Numbered from the stretch's first letter, positions 9,777-22,069 are shown. The stretch is DNA of 64,000 nt from Pomphorhynchus laevis (GCA_012934845.2 WNNJ02000195.1:1-64000), one strand, 5' to 3'. Program-made: numbers and translations. The notes: generated by a model not told the origin, from the sequence alone.

Positions 9777-11210
9777 TTAAAATATATAATATACAAATTG
9801 TATAATACTTTTTATAATAATATTTTTTCAAAGATACAATGTTACAATTCTCTTAGAGAGCAACAATCATTAAAATCAACCCAGTATATATTATAACATT
9901 TAATAGTAACATTTACAATAACATTTTTAGTATATAATTCATTTATATAAAAGTTAAATTGATAGAAACGGAATTTGATATGTTGATAAACACAGCATTA
10001 TATTTAATTTTTAGAAATACAAAATACTAGTGTCAATTAAATTAATTTACACCATGTCTATAAAAATATTAAAAGTCATTAAAAGTCATATTTCTATAAA
10101 TTAATATAGTCTTTAAATATTAAGAGTCACTAAATTGCTAATATTAATAAACGTCTATCTGGAAATATTAGATGTAGTTCTTGTAGACGATTGTTCGGAT
10201 AAAATGCATCACAACACAGACACGAACATTTCAAACATTTTTATAAATGAGGATCCGCTACATCTCATCACAGAAACTGTGTTTGTTCAAAAACTTCATA
10301 AGAAAATTTTTATTTGGAAATCAATAGCGTTAATGAAACAGATATGACGTTTTGAATGACCCAGAAAACAAATCTCCGAAGATTTAAAAAATGTCGAAAC
10401 TAAGCAAAATAATTGACCATAAAAATGTCAAAAATTGGTAAAATTTAAAATAATAAATGCTAACAATTGAAATAATAATTGAAAATAAGCTAATATGAAA
10501 ATAATCGTTAAAGAAAGCATCCATAATACGCCAAAGTATTGTCAATTCAACTGATATTTAATGTTAAAATTTGATAACAAAACCTGTACTTCCTTTCAAA
10601 ATAGAGAAAGTAACGAAGGTTCATCATAAGCTGACGGATCACTATAAATATCCAAAAATATCGAAAGGGATCGAGAAAGAATTAACTAGAAAATTAGCGA
10701 AAATTGGTAAAATGTATAATCGTAAGACACTAGAACGGATATATTGTGGGTTTAGTGCTAGGATTTAGCCAAAGGATAAATACTTCGGAATAATGCAATA
10801 GGAATTTTGAACTTTTTAACCTTCACAAAGTATTATTTATCATTTAAGAAAAAAGAATCATTTTACGTGTTGCTTTTGATGACGCAATGTTTTCAATTGC
10901 GTTAAGTAGTTTAGCAAAACGTCGCAAAATCATATATATTACAAGAACTATTTCTAAGGGGCATTTAATCACTTTAAACAAAGTGATTATCTTGTAATGC
11001 TCGATAAAATGCATTAAACTACATAGTAAGATTATATTTTACTAGTTGAATATCTTACCAGTTATATAATTTACTTGGAAAATATAATATATTTTTCATT
11101 TATTGTAAACATTAATAGTGCACACTAAATTCAGAATCTCCTTCCATTTGAAAGATTAGAAAGTTTTTAAGGAACGAAAAAAATTGCCCTTTATGTTTCA
11201 CAGTACAATA
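9777..11210. other. AT-rich intergenic DNA
   Basis: No supported gene. Two short frames (10135-10347 and 10571-10768) look protein-like by eye but lack ATG starts, splice signals and recognisable motifs. Confidence 0.4.
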
Positions 11211-11265
11211 TTTCAATAACTCCTGCTAACATCATCAGGATTAAAAATGTATATTAAAAATATCA
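11211..11265 (-). other. Decayed PLE-end hammerhead-like motif
   Basis: The minus strand reads CCTGATGATGTTAGCAGG, then AGTTATTGAAAT: a CUGAUGA box, a weak 4-bp hairpin (UAGC/GUUA) and GAAA. It resembles the palindrome at 46449 but has lost good pairing. Confidence 0.35.
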
Positions 11266-11439
11266 AATAACATTTGATATTTAAAATTTTGATTTATTGA
11301 AATATTTTAAATTTTAATAGGGTAATTAAATAATAATTTTAATAAGGTAATTTGTAATTAGGGTAATTTTTTTTGTTTCTTAAAAGCTATCTAATTTATA
11401 CATTTATATTGAAATGTTGAATTGAATATTAACGCTCTT

Positions 11440-11520
11440 TTATATTTTTATTAATCAGATCAGCTAACTGAGACTACATAATATAAACATATTGTTATAT
11501 TTCATTTTACAAATTTTATG
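11440..11520 (-). repeat. PLE family N tail end
   Basis: ATCAGATCAGCTAACTGAGA is followed by CTACATAATATAAAC on the plus strand, the terminal tail motif without module or coding sequence. Confidence 0.5.
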
Positions 11521-12371
11521 AACATTAAGGTAATTATATGTCTCTCTCTTAATGACTGCACGTAATCAATTTGTATTTTTTGCCATCACAGTATCAGTCA
11601 TTATATATTAGTTAGCATTACTAGATATAATCAAGCATATATTCTATGCTGCAATCAATTACGTGATTTACTAATGAACAGACCTCAGTAATTTCAATAG
11701 GTCTTTTTTAAATTTTACATTTTTCGACTACTTTCTTTTTTGTTGCCTGTACATTTTACAGAGTTTACGTATTTTATAAATTAAAATTTCTTTTTAATTA
11801 TTTTTTAATTATATAATTAAAAAAAATGCAAAGTAAAATATAATTTATTTAAAGTTAAAATTTAAAAATTAAAATTTAAAAGTTAATTTTTATGAATTGA
11901 CTAATAAATTGCGGACCATGTATCAGAATAAGGATTAGAGATCATCAGGAACAACTAGTATGTTATCATGTTTCGGCCCATATTTATAAGATTATCATAG
12001 CAGCGGGGCTAAATACATGCTGATCATCTATTTTCTCTTATGAAATTTTATTATATATTATCTTATTCTAATACAAAGTATATAATTTATTATCCATACA
12101 TAAACATTTTCCACTAATGATTTTAAAATCTCAAAAGAGTTTAAATTTATTTTTAATAATATTTTGTTGATTTATATATTTTCTGTTTGATTGGATTGAT
12201 ATAGTAACCTAGTTTAAAATATGTATCTATTAAATTATTTAAATGATTTTGAAGAAAGACAACATCGTTACATATTGTTGCAATTCTTAAAATTTCATTA
12301 TTTAATGTACTATATTTTATATTATATGGTATGCATGAATGCTCCTAGAAAAAAGATGTTCTTCTTTATTA

Positions 12372-12674
12372 TTAGATGTTATTCTTTATATTATTGTGTT
12401 GATTTGTATATTTTACTATTTTCTGCTTGATGTTATTTTTATAGTAACCTAGTTTAAAATATGCATCTATTAAATTATTTAAATGATTTTGAAGAAAGCC
12501 AATATCATTACATATTGTTGCAATTCTTAAAATTTCATTATTTAATGTATTATATTTTATATTATATGGTATGCATGAATGCTCATGCAAAAATATGTTT
12601 CTTGTAAATATAAATATGACATATTTACGATATAAATTAATAGTAGTTTTAGTTAATGTTAATTTAATGTTCAT
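12372..12674 (-). pseudogene. PLE family N C-terminal coding fragment
   Basis: This 100-codon frame covers the part after RT motif C: T-I-N-L-Y-R-K, the N-I-F-L-H-E-H-S-C-I-P-Y segment at about residues 25-36, and the C-terminal F-L-Q-N-H-L-N-N-L-I-D run followed by a Lys/Asn-rich end. The same ending at 26.6-26.9 kb and 63.6-63.9 kb shows that the family N protein stops about 100 residues after the catalytic core with no GIY-YIG domain behind the RT. Confidence 0.7.
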
Positions 12675-12833
12675 ATCTAGATATTCACCTTTTTATCATT
12701 AATATTTGTTTTATTAAGAATTAGGCTTTATTAATAAGGCTTTATTTAAATAAGGCTAAAAAATTGAAATTTAAAATAAAAGTCAAATCTCATGAATTGA
12801 CTAATAAATAACAGACGATGTACAAGAATAAGG

Positions 12834-12935
12834 ATTACAGGTAATCAGAAGGAACTGCTATGTAATCATGTTTTGGCCCCTATTCCTCGAATCAACTACG
12901 GGCCAAATACGCGCTAATTACGTATTTCCTATGAT
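12834..12935 (-). other. Family N structured 3' module (copy d)
   Basis: On the minus strand the hairpin AAATACG/CGTATTT and GCTATG-type stem partners are mostly kept. The CTGATGA box has become CTGATTA, so the core is lost. Confidence 0.55.
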
Positions 12936-12949
12936 GAAATTCGATTATC

Positions 12950-13474
12950 TTAAATTTGATGAAATTTTTTCAAAATGAAATTTGATAGTAGAATATCATC
13001 GCATATTATAGCAATTCCTAAAATTTCATTATTTAATGTATTGTATTTTATATTATATGGCATGCATGAATGCTCATGCAAAAATATGTTTCTTGTAAAT
13101 TTAAATATGTCATCTTTACGATATAAATTAATAGTAGTTTTAGTTAATGTTAATTTAATGTTCATATCTAGATATACACCTTCTTTATCATTAATATTGG
13201 TTTTGTTAAGAATAAGGCTTTCTGGATAAATTTGTTCACTAATTGAATAAAAATTATTAGAATTAAATACACATATATCATCAATGTATCGAAACATATA
13301 TTTCATATATTTATATTGTTTAGATTTAGTTTTTACACAGTTATGAACAAATTCATATTCTATAAAGCTTAAAAACAAGTCAGCTATAATTGGGCTACTA
13401 TTACCACCCATTGGAACACCTTTTACTTGTCTAAATATAGATGTCCCTACTTTTAAATAATTTTGATTTATCAA
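12950..13474 (-). pseudogene. PLE family N reverse transcriptase fragment
   Basis: This 174-codon frame spans RT motif B (V-K-G-V-P-M-G-G-N-S-S-P at about residues 18-29), the catalytic Y-I-D-D at about residues 66-69 and the following thumb-like region. It is nearly identical to the copy at 5.7-6.9 kb, which argues for a recent burst. Homology continues upstream to about 13570 in another frame (T-I-K-P-S-S-K-Y-K-Y block), so a frameshift separates the two parts. Motif A is missing. Confidence 0.7.
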
Positions 13475-13799
13475 AATATTTAAGGATTCTAATTAATTCA
13501 ATTTTATCCATATATTTATATTTACTTGATGGTTTAATTTTTGTTAGATAGGCGTTATAGTTAATATAACATATATATAAATATCTGATTCCAAATATAT
13601 TTTTCTTTTTCTTATTACTTTTATCGCCATGACTTCTCTGCTTGCGTTACAATTTATTATTTACTATAGTTGTTTATTATTTACTATACTACTTTTACTA
13701 ATTCCTTGTACCAAGTCATTCAATCCTAATGGGTACATGGTATTAAGCGTTTTATTTAAAAAATAATATTTTATATTTTATATTATTATAATTATAATT

Positions 13800-13880
13800 A
13801 TATACTGCATTTAAGTTTAATATTATATTTATATTTACTTGATGGTTTAATTTTTGTTAGATAGGCGTTATAGTTAAACT
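13800..13880 (-). repeat. Short duplicate of the family N RT leader
   Basis: About 55 bp (TTTACTTGATGGTTTAATTT and onward) repeat 13512-13560, then switch abruptly to a non-repetitive GCCATGACCGG sequence. Confidence 0.6.
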
Positions 13881-14019
13881 CCGCCATGACCGGTCCTAAT
13901 CCCGTGCTGAGAAAGGTAGTATAAAAAAGACCCGTTTATCTATTGGATGCAACGAAAGGAGTAAATCGACTGTATGTAATGGCTAAATGGACATACTAAA
14001 CGACTAATCTAAACAAACG

Positions 14020-14300
14020 GACTTTACGAACGATTTGAACGAACGGTATGAACGAACGGTCTGAACGAACGGTCTGAACGAACGGTCTGAACGAACGGTC
14101 TGAACGAACGGTCTGAACGAACGGTACGAACGGTTTGAACGAACGGCCTGAACAAACGGACTGAACGAACCGAGTAAAAGAACGGACTGAACGAACAGAC
14201 TGAACGAGCGGACTGAACGAACGGGTGGAACAAACAGATTAAACTAACGAATGGAACTAACGGATGGAACGAATGCACTGAACGATCGAACTGAAGGAAC
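14020..14300 (+). repeat. 13-bp minisatellite (GAACGAACGGTCT)n
   Basis: About five clean units sit at 14045-14125 and become variants (GGACT, GGCCT, GGTAC endings) on both sides, about 20 units in all. The Arg/Phe/Val-rich frame that crosses it on the minus strand is a by-product of the repeat. Confidence 0.85.
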
Positions 14301-14916
14301 AATATATACGAATGGACTGACCATTCACACTGAACTCTTCTGCTAAATTATCAAAGCTAGAACACAAAGGAGACTGATTTATTTTGTACATCAGTCAAGA
14401 TATAGTCAAAAACGTAGAGCCTTAAAGCTTTGTGTTTGAAGTAAAGCTTTACATTAGTAAAACGTAAAGCTTTACTAGTTATCACATTATTCTTGTATTT
14501 CCTGATTAAAAACACATTTTAAAATCTTACAAGTAAATAAAAACAGATTTATAATATGCAAAAATGCGATTGCCATTTATCAACAATGCGAATTTTTGCG
14601 GATAAGAAATAAGTATGTTAAAAATGTTTTACAAAATCAAATGGACAAGTGTATTGCTTCTACATTTATAAACAGTCGAATCCCGAGTCAACCACAATAA
14701 CAATATATAAAATATTGAATTCACAGATCCCAGTCATAGGTGACAGACTCAATATACTCAGATTATCGTAAATAATACTTAAATATATATTACATGATAT
14801 AAATGAATGCATATTTCTCAGAAAATGCGCTACAACGCGAACTTTAAAGAAAGTTTAAAAATATAGGGTATCGGTTAACATGTCGTTCATTTAGTAAGTT
14901 GGTTTATTTCCGATCA

Positions 14917-14918
<2 letters not shown>
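14301..14918. other. Intergenic DNA, no gene seen
   Basis: Unique-looking AT-rich sequence without recognised features. Confidence 0.4.

Positions 14919-14998
<80 letters not shown>
14919..14998. repeat. (AT)n microsatellite, about 40 units
   Basis: An uninterrupted AT tract of about 80 bp, similar to the one at 7852. Confidence 0.95.
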
Positions 14999-15001
<3 letters not shown>

Positions 15002-15099
15002 TAATGTGAGATTTTTCTTGACGTAAAATCGTCAATTTTTACATATTCATTTTAATGTAAATAATCACGGTAGTCGATACTCGTTATTAGGATTTAATC

Positions 15100-16070
15100 C
15101 GTCAAGATCACTTTGCAGTTGGCCAACCCAACTTACCCCTCCGTCTCAGTTTCTTTTCAGCCTTATGTCGCCCCGCATATTATTTTGTCGAAGATTAAAT
15201 GCCCTACCTGTTTTACCTACATATTGAATTTTACAATTGTTGCATGTTAATAGATATTCCTTCCTGGGTTTTACAGGTGAAATTTCCTTTCACTCGATAT
15301 ACGATTTCTGTGCGAGTACTCATAAATTTCGTTGTAGTCATCATATCTGAACAGCATGCACATCGTTTATCGCCGCATGGCGCGGATGTATGTAGGCTTA
15401 TGTGCCGAATCGAATTTTCTACTTTTAGTTCTGCTCTGATTAAGATATTGCTGAGTGTTTGACATCTCGTAAAGTAAATCCACGGTCGTTTTTTGTGCCT
15501 CTTAGTATTGGATCCATATTGTCATAAGCAAAGCGTATATTTTTTCCGACGATTAGTAGTGCCTGATGATATGGCATAGGTACGTAAATATGCTTTTCTT
15601 TAACCTTTGGCTTAACATTTAATAAATCAATCCTATTTATTCTTCGTACTTGGTTAAACTGTCTTACGATCTCACCATACCTATATCCTCGCATCTTGAA
15701 TCGTTCCATAATTTCTATCAGTGATTCTATATAGTGATTCATCACCGTGTTCCCAAATCATTACTACGTCATATATGTACCTGCGCCACTACTATGGACG
15801 TGTCGCTGTTTGATTTATAAGGCGCGTTTCAAGCTCTGATAAAAACAAATTAGAGTAGGATGGAGCCATTGGAGTTCCCATAGCTGTTTCCTGTGTTTGG
15901 CGCCAGTAGCGATTGTCGAACACAAATATATTACCAGTTTATTTTATACGCAGAAGCTCGGATATTTTATATACTTCACTCGCTTTGATTCCAGCCGCTT
16001 CTAGTTTTGTTTTGCACGCTGATATTCCTATTATATCCTCTGAATATCCTAAGAATATATATATAGTTTA
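15100..16070 (-). mobile_element. Old PLE with RT and GIY-YIG (second lineage)
   Basis: On the minus strand, coding remains run from an RT motif B region (A-M-G-T-P-M-A-P-S-Y near 15870) and a degraded Y-x-D-D neighbourhood (near 15780) through a long linker (15440-15745). A Cys-rich block follows (C-G-D-K-R-C-A-C-C near 15360), then a GIY-YIG start (L-L-T-C-N-N-C-K-I-Q-Y-V-G-K-T-G near 15200-15245). The Cys-rich block ahead of the nuclease is typical of Neptune/Poseidon-like PLEs. Several frame breaks make it inactive. It is more diverged than family N and than the element at 8.2 kb, hence older. Confidence 0.75.
15440..15745 (-). pseudogene. PLE RT-to-nuclease linker fragment
   Basis: This 101-codon frame contains R-G-Y-R-Y-G-E-I (about residues 20-27) and K-H-I-Y-V-P-M-P-Y (about residues 51-59). 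Together with its position between RT and GIY-YIG remains, this marks the linker of a PLE polyprotein. The frame carries no catalytic residues of its own. Both neighbours are in other frames. Confidence 0.6.
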
Positions 16071-16118
16071 GATTACTTATTCCAATCAGCTCCGGTATCC
16101 TTTCACGGATACTTGTAT

Positions 16119-16374
16119 ATATTAATACTAGGATTTTAAATCAAACCGGAAACACAAAGATAATCGTTTTATTCAAGCTTTCGACCAACTAGTGGCCTTC
16201 TTCAGGAAAATAATATTGTGTGCTTAAGTTGTTAAAATGTTTTGTACAAAAAAAATTTAACAACTTAAACACACAATATTATTTTCCTAAAGAAGGCTAC
16301 TAGTTGGTCGAAAGCTTGAATAAAACGATTATCATTGTGTTTCCGGTTTGACTAACAATCCTAGTATTAATATT
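16119..16374. repeat. Palindromic PLE end, arms of about 117 bp
   Basis: Two arms of about 117-119 bp (16119-16235 and 16256-16374) are reverse complements with a 20-bp spacer. Each contains a PLE-style motif. In the left arm, read on the minus strand, CTGAAGA (16199-16205) is followed by a hairpin GGCCA/TGGTC and GAAA (16179-16182). The palindrome sits next to the 15.1-16.07 kb PLE, so it is probably its inverted pseudo-LTR pair. Confidence 0.75.
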
Positions 16375-16384
16375 TATATATATA

Positions 16385-18045
16385 ATTTTATATCTGACTG
16401 TGTTAAACTGTGTTTTGGGAGCTAATAAGCTTCAGTTTCATAATTGTAGATGTCGCCAAAAACCGGAGTTCGATTACAAGTAGAGCAGACTTCCTTATCA
16501 CTCCTAGACGAGCTGATGGTAGCCGGCGGCACTCATCAGTAGGGTGAACTACCATCAGTCATTTCGGCTGCCTTGTTATATATAGAATAGGCATTTCCAA
16601 GGATTTGCTAACGTGGTAGCATGGGCCTAGCCTCGTTAAACTAACCATGTGCTTTCCAAACCATCCGAATTTTATTCGGCAGGAATTTTGCTGTTGTTGC
16701 TTGATTTCTCACATGATCCTTTAGAGGATACATTTTTATAATTTTATATCTGACTGTGTTAAACTGTGCTCCGGGAGCTTATAAACTTCAGTTTCATAAT
16801 TGTAGATGTTGCCAAAAACCGGAGTTCGATTACAAGGAGAGCAGACTTCCTTATCACTCCTAGACGAGCTGATGGTAGCCGGCTGCACTCATCAGTAGGG
16901 TGAACTACTATCAGTCGTTTCGGCTGCCTTGTGATATATTAAAAAGGCATCTCCGAGAATTTGCCAAGTTTGTAGCATGGACCTAGCCTCTTTAAACTAA
17001 CCATGTGCGTTCCGGATCATCCTAATTTTATTCGGCAGGAATTTTACTTGCTGTCGTTGCTTGCTTTCTCATAGGATCCTTTAGAGGATACATTTTTATA
17101 ATTTTAAATCTGACTATGTTAAACTTTGCTCCGGGAGCTAATAAGCTTCAGTTTCATAATTGTAGTTGTTGCCAAAAACCGGAGTTCGATTACAAGTAGA
17201 GCAGATTTCCTTATCACTTCTAGACGAGCTGATGGTAGCCGGCAGCACTCATCAGTAGGGTGAACTACCATCATTCGTTTCGGCTGCCTGGTAATATATT
17301 ATATAGGCATTTCCGAGAATTTGCTAACGTGGTAGCATGAGCATAGCCTCTTTAAACTAACCATGTGCTTTCCGGACCACCCTAATTTTATTCGGCAGGA
17401 AATTTACTTGATGTCGTTGCTTGCTTTCTCATAGGATCCTTTGGAGGATACATTTTTATAATTTTATATCTGACTGTGCTAAAGTGTGCTCCGGGAGCCG
17501 ATAAGCTTCAGTTTCATAATTGTAGATGTTGCCAAAACCGGAGTTCGATTACAAGGAGAGCAGACTTCCTTATCACTCATAGACGAGCTGATAGTAGTCA
17601 GCAACACTCATCTGTAGGTTGAACTGCCATCAGTCGTTTCGGCTGCTTTGTGATATTTCAAAAAGGCATCTCCGAGAATTTGTTAACGTACTAGCATGTC
17701 CTAGCCTTTTTAAACTAAGCATGTGCTTTCCGGATCATCCTAATTTTATTCGGAAAGAATTTTACTTGCTGTCGTTGCTTGCTTTCTCATAGGATTCTTT
17801 GGACTTTACATTTTTATAATTTTCAATCAAAATGTGTTCAACTGTGCATCGGGAGCTGATAAGCTTCAGTTTTATAGTTGTAGATGTTGCCAAAAACCGA
17901 GGTTTTATTACAAGTTGAGCATACTTCCTTATCACTCCTGGACGAGCTGATGGTAGCCGGCAGCACTCATCAGTAGTGTGAACTACTAACAGTCGTTTCT
18001 GCTGCCTTGTGATATTTTAAAAAGGCATATCAGAGAAACTTAAAT
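16385..18045 (+). repeat. Satellite of about 358 bp, nearly five tandem units
   Basis: Starts of ATCTGACTGTGTTAAA-type sequence fall at 16392, 16748, 17108, 17468 and 17826, giving spacings of 356, 360, 360 and 358 bp. The fifth unit is cut short near 18045. Each unit contains a 10-bp inverted repeat CTGATGGTAG...CTACCATCAG around a 26-nt loop and ends at GATCCTTTAGAGGAT, itself partly palindromic. Units differ by about 5-10 percent. No coding frame is shared by the units. Confidence 0.85.
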
Positions 18046-18061
18046 GCATATCCCCATAAAT

Positions 18062-18440
18062 TCTTTTAAATATCACAAGGCAGCCGAAACGACTGATGGT
18101 TGTTCACCTTACTGATAAGTGGTGCCGGCTACTATCAGCTCGTCTAGGAGTGATAAGGAAGTGTGTTCTACTTGTAATCGAACTCCGGTTTTTTGCAACA
18201 TTTTCAATTATAATACTGAAGCTTATTAGCTCCCGGATCACAGTTCAACACAATCAGATATCAAATTATGAAAATGTATCCTTTAAAGGATCCTGTGAGA
18301 AAGCAAGCAACGACAGCAAGTAAAATTTCTACCCTACTTATGAGTGCTGCCGGCACTCATCAGCTCGTTCAGGAGTGATAAGGAAGTCTGCTCTACTTGT
18401 AATCGAACTCCGGTTTTTGGCAACATCTACAATTATATAT
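18062..18440 (-). repeat. Inverted copies of the 358-bp satellite
   Basis: Starting at ATATCACAAGGCAGCCGAAA the satellite appears in reverse orientation: one almost complete unit to about 18335, then a partial second unit (18345-18435). The array therefore flips orientation within about 20 bp of 18050. Confidence 0.8.
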
Positions 18441-18512
18441 ATGGTCATGTATATATTATATATAGATATATGGTCATGTCTAAGAGTATCTCGTCACTCC
18501 TAGATATGACCG

Positions 18513-18645
18513 TCTAGGAGTGACGAGAGTTTGCAGGCTGAAAAATATGCTTGATTAAAAAACTTACCTATATATAGGTAAGTTTTTGAATCGAGCATAT
18601 TCTTCAGCCTGCAAACTCTCGTTACTCCTAGACGGTCATGTGATA
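18513..18645. repeat. Palindrome of about 130 bp
   Basis: The arms from GACCGTCTAGGAGTGACGAG to the centre CCTATATATAGG and back are nearly perfect reverse complements. Its outer part (CTAGGAGTGA) resembles the 358-bp satellite, so it probably arose by inversion at the array edge. Confidence 0.8.
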
Positions 18646-19179
18646 TCCGTTAGCCTCTGTGACATTGTAAAAATGCATTTCCGACATTTAGCTGAAATCG
18701 TGGGTGGCGTTAGCTCTTAAATCCTACAATTTGCAATGTAGACCATCATTAACAACCAGAGCATCAAATTTTCGGATGCATGAATGGAACAAACCGAGAT
18801 TGAGTGAATCAATTCTTTCTATGTAATCTAAAGGTTTTGTTTGAATCAGTATTGCTCAAGATTGCGAATAGCAATTTTTTCCATATGTTTAGATAAGTTT
18901 TTAAATCGAGGATATTCTCGATTCAATATTTATAATCTTAAGAATTTCGTTTGAATCGTTATTCAAACAAAATCGGTATATTTGTAATCTTTACAATTAA
19001 GTTTCAAATCGAATAGTACAAGGACAATAGTTATTATAATTGTTTTTCAAGAATTCGACGACTGTTTGGTCTGTAGGATATAATCTACAAAATATCAACG
19101 AAAATTACATCAGAAATACAACTATCAATAGCAGATCTTTCTAAAATATTAAGCTATTTCTTTGCTTAATCAAAAGCGT
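18646..19179. other. Intergenic DNA, no gene seen
   Basis: Nothing recognised beyond AT-rich unique sequence. Confidence 0.4.
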
Positions 19180-19490
19180 CTCCTAATTCCGTATTAAATG
19201 ACATATATGTCATTAACTCTGCTATCCAATATAGTTCATTTTGCTTTCATTTATCAGTATTTCGTAGTTACCTTCATTAACCGTTAGTTCTAATGTATGT
19301 GATGGATTATTAATTTTATGTGCGATGCAGCTCCATTTTCAGTAGCACGTTATCCTTTATGTCAGGACGTCGGCTATTCATTCGATTTTTTTTTCGATTT
19401 CTATGTTTCACCGACGTACTGTTCATCACATGTAGTGTATGTACAAGGATATACCGCCCATTTGGTTTTGCATGATCTACATAAGTGATC
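19180..19490 (-). pseudogene. PLE GIY-YIG remnant
   Basis: The minus strand reads C-K-T-K-W-A-V-Y-P-C-T-Y-T-T-C-D-E-Q-Y-V-G-E-T near 19415-19490, which is the GIY-YIG entry (two short strands ending in Y-V-G-E-T) of a Penelope-like nuclease with its usual C-x-x-C pair. Downstream pieces (S-H-T-L-E-L-T-V-N-E, then I-L-I-N-E-S-K) match the later part of the domain in another frame. The fragment has several stops. No RT part was found upstream, so this is an isolated 3' remnant. Confidence 0.5.
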
Positions 19491-21340
19491 AACATAATTA
19501 TATTTTATTAAGTGGTCTATTTGGTTTGTTATCGTACTTATATCATAGATTTTCATAGTGCTAATATATTAGCAATAAGAAAATTGATATGCATATACGA
19601 TAATAATTTATCATACAACTTCGGGAGCTGCTGACTTTTAGATAAGTATATCGTAATTTAATTTGCAATGATGATACGACAATTCAGCGTCTAAACAATA
19701 AAATAGAGAAACGATTTTTGCTAAATAATAGAATGAATTTAAAATTAAATAACCTTTAAATTACAAATATACCAAAATCATTGGAGTTGAATGAAGTGTT
19801 TTAGGTGTAAGTATTTTTGTTTTAAAACGTATTTTATTTTAGAGAAAAACTACGTTTTCTGAACTCGGTCTTGAATCAAAAGTAAACCAATAATAATGGC
19901 AGCAGAGCAGATCCCTTAGAGTACGTTTTCTGTTTAACAAAGTACACATTAATATAAGCTTTACTTGTGTGGTAGTCAATCGATATAATGTGTAATTAAT
20001 AGACATAATAGTTTACTTATTAAAATGGCATTTTACTGTTTAAATAAAGCTGTTTAAATTTTTACAAAGTTTTCATCTTTTTTTCTTCGATTTTATTCAT
20101 TCATATTACTTTGTAATATACTATTTTATAATAAATAGTTAAACAATAAGGAAACAATCGATTTATAATACTAATTCACTACTCAGCAACAAATATCAAG
20201 TGCCTCAAAACTACATATATTACAGGGCTATCGCATAGTTGTTCATCGCATTGACGCACAACGGCATATTCCTTTGCAAAATCTCCTTCGAGCAATTTAA
20301 TGTTTTTATCTAATAAGCACCGTAACTGTTGAATATTTCTGTCCCAATTATATGGATGTGATTGTTATACAACATAGTGCTATTGGAGATTTGTACAATA
20401 CCGTCAGTTTCTACTGAAAATTCGGATACATGTGCACCTTATCGCATTCTGATCAGAGTACACTCGATACGTATATATCACTATATTCTAGAATAATATC
20501 TAAGTATACCATACCGATAATTCGCCGATATTTGTATGTATAGTAAACCATTTTGATTCACGCACAAACTATCCTAGATTCGATATTTAGGTTATAAAAG
20601 TTAAGTTATATATCACAAAATGTAATTCCGTCTCGTTAATTGTGTTGATTATAGATACTTCAAAATGACAAGCTAAAACCTACATCAAAATTGCTCTCAA
20701 CTTATTGAACAATATTTATTCCTCAATAATATGAAATTATGAATTGTTCAATTTATTGAGTAAGTAAAAACTTCTTTTAAACATGCATCTACAAAATGCA
20801 TTTATGCCCGCATAAAGAAAGTCAATAACTACATTTATAGCGAATACGTCAAGGCCACACTACTCTACATATCCGTAATCTTATTCGATATTTTAATTTA
20901 AAAAATTCTAAATGAAGTTAAATAATAAATGAAAAATACTAAAAATACATTTTATTTTTAAAATAATTATTGATTTATGACCATTTTGACATGCATACAA
21001 ATAATTATGCTTTGATGTTTTTTAATCATGCCTGGCATAGACAATCATTTAAATATAAAATAAAAATCAGCAAATTGGTCATCAGCCAGACGTCTAGGAT
21101 ACATTAAAGTTCTTAAGTTAGTAAGTGATGATACTAGTAAAATTAATATAATTGGGATCATAATTTAAAACTTTTTAAACCTCGCGTAATTTAAACTTAT
21201 ATTCGAAATTTTTAATATTCGGTGCTCTCTAATAATGAAAATTGTTCTTAAGATTTACAACCTATGCTTTAAAAATAAAAATGTACTTTCATTCGCCATA
21301 GAATAAAACCTAATAAAATATGCATTCTAATTTATAATGA
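19491..21340. other. AT-rich intergenic DNA, no gene seen
   Basis: No frame, repeat or RNA gene that I can support. Confidence 0.4.
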
Positions 21341-22060
21341 TAAATCAGATCATTTAACTGAAACTACATATTTTGTACTGTACATAAATTTAAAAATAGA
21401 ATTATCCTAATCTTTAAAAGAATTAATGCAATCCAGTATTTGTGTGAACCGATTAGCAGATAATATTATATCATGTGTTAGCGTAAATATTAAAGATCAT
21501 CTGGATGAACTTCCATCTTATTTACATCCCCTATTTCTTCAACCAAACTTGCAGCAATGCCAATGACGTTTTAATAATTTTCATCATTTTAATAATATTT
21601 TGATGATTTGCATATCTGACATTTTGTTTAATTGTATTTTTATTGTATTTTTTTGTTTATAAAAATATTATTTAAATGATTATTAAGAAAGCCAACATTA
21701 TTACATTAATACAAATGAAAGCAAAGATACATTTTTATTTATTACTTCCGATATTTCAGGGACACATATCAGATTACTTAACTGAGACTGCATAATTTGT
21801 ACTTTAAATAAATTTAAAGTTTTGAATTATCTTTATCTTTAAAAAATAACTTTTACAACTCACTATTTTTATGAGCTGATTAATGAATAATATAGCATTA
21901 GGCCTTTAATGTACCACTAATATACCATTAAGCCTTTATATGCTTACCGTTATCAAAAATTGTAATTAGTTTGGTTTTTTTAATTCGGAAAGCTAAGATC
22001 AGATCATTTAACTAAGTCCACGTATTTTATATTATTTATAAGTTAAAATTAATGCTAAAT
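21341..22060 (-). repeat. Three PLE family N tail ends
   Basis: Variants of ATCAGATCA-TTAACTGA followed by a T-rich tract occur at about 21345, 21769 and 22003. They carry tail sequence only. A short family N C-terminal tract (AAGAAAGCCAACATTATTAC) lies near 21686. Confidence 0.5.
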
Positions 22061-22069
22061 AAAATTTAA

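Larger units (their letters stand above)
11870..13610 (-). mobile_element. Cluster of three overlapping family N PLE pieces
   Basis: Reading along the minus strand, an RT segment (13570-12960) is followed by a 3' module (12834-12935) and tail. A C-terminal coding piece (12700-12370) comes next, then a duplicate of the same coding piece (12360-12235), and finally another 3' UTR with a module (11934-12045). The pieces share long identical tracts with copies at 5.7, 25.5 and 63.2 kb. The arrangement looks like nested or template-switched insertions of one family. All pieces are incomplete. Confidence 0.7.

Noticed and set aside
10135-10768. Two frames (70 and 65 codons) as host exons
   Set aside because: No ATG start, no convincing splice sites and no recognisable domain, although the second is Lys-rich and looks protein-like.
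14024-14302. 92-codon Arg/Phe/Val-rich frame
   Set aside because: Translation of the 13-bp minisatellite; no conserved motif.
16385-18440. A complete hammerhead ribozyme in the 358-bp satellite
   Set aside because: CTGATGAG, CCGAAAC and CGTC are present, but I could not place them in a consistent core: the residue at the cleavage site would be G, which hammerheads do not accept.
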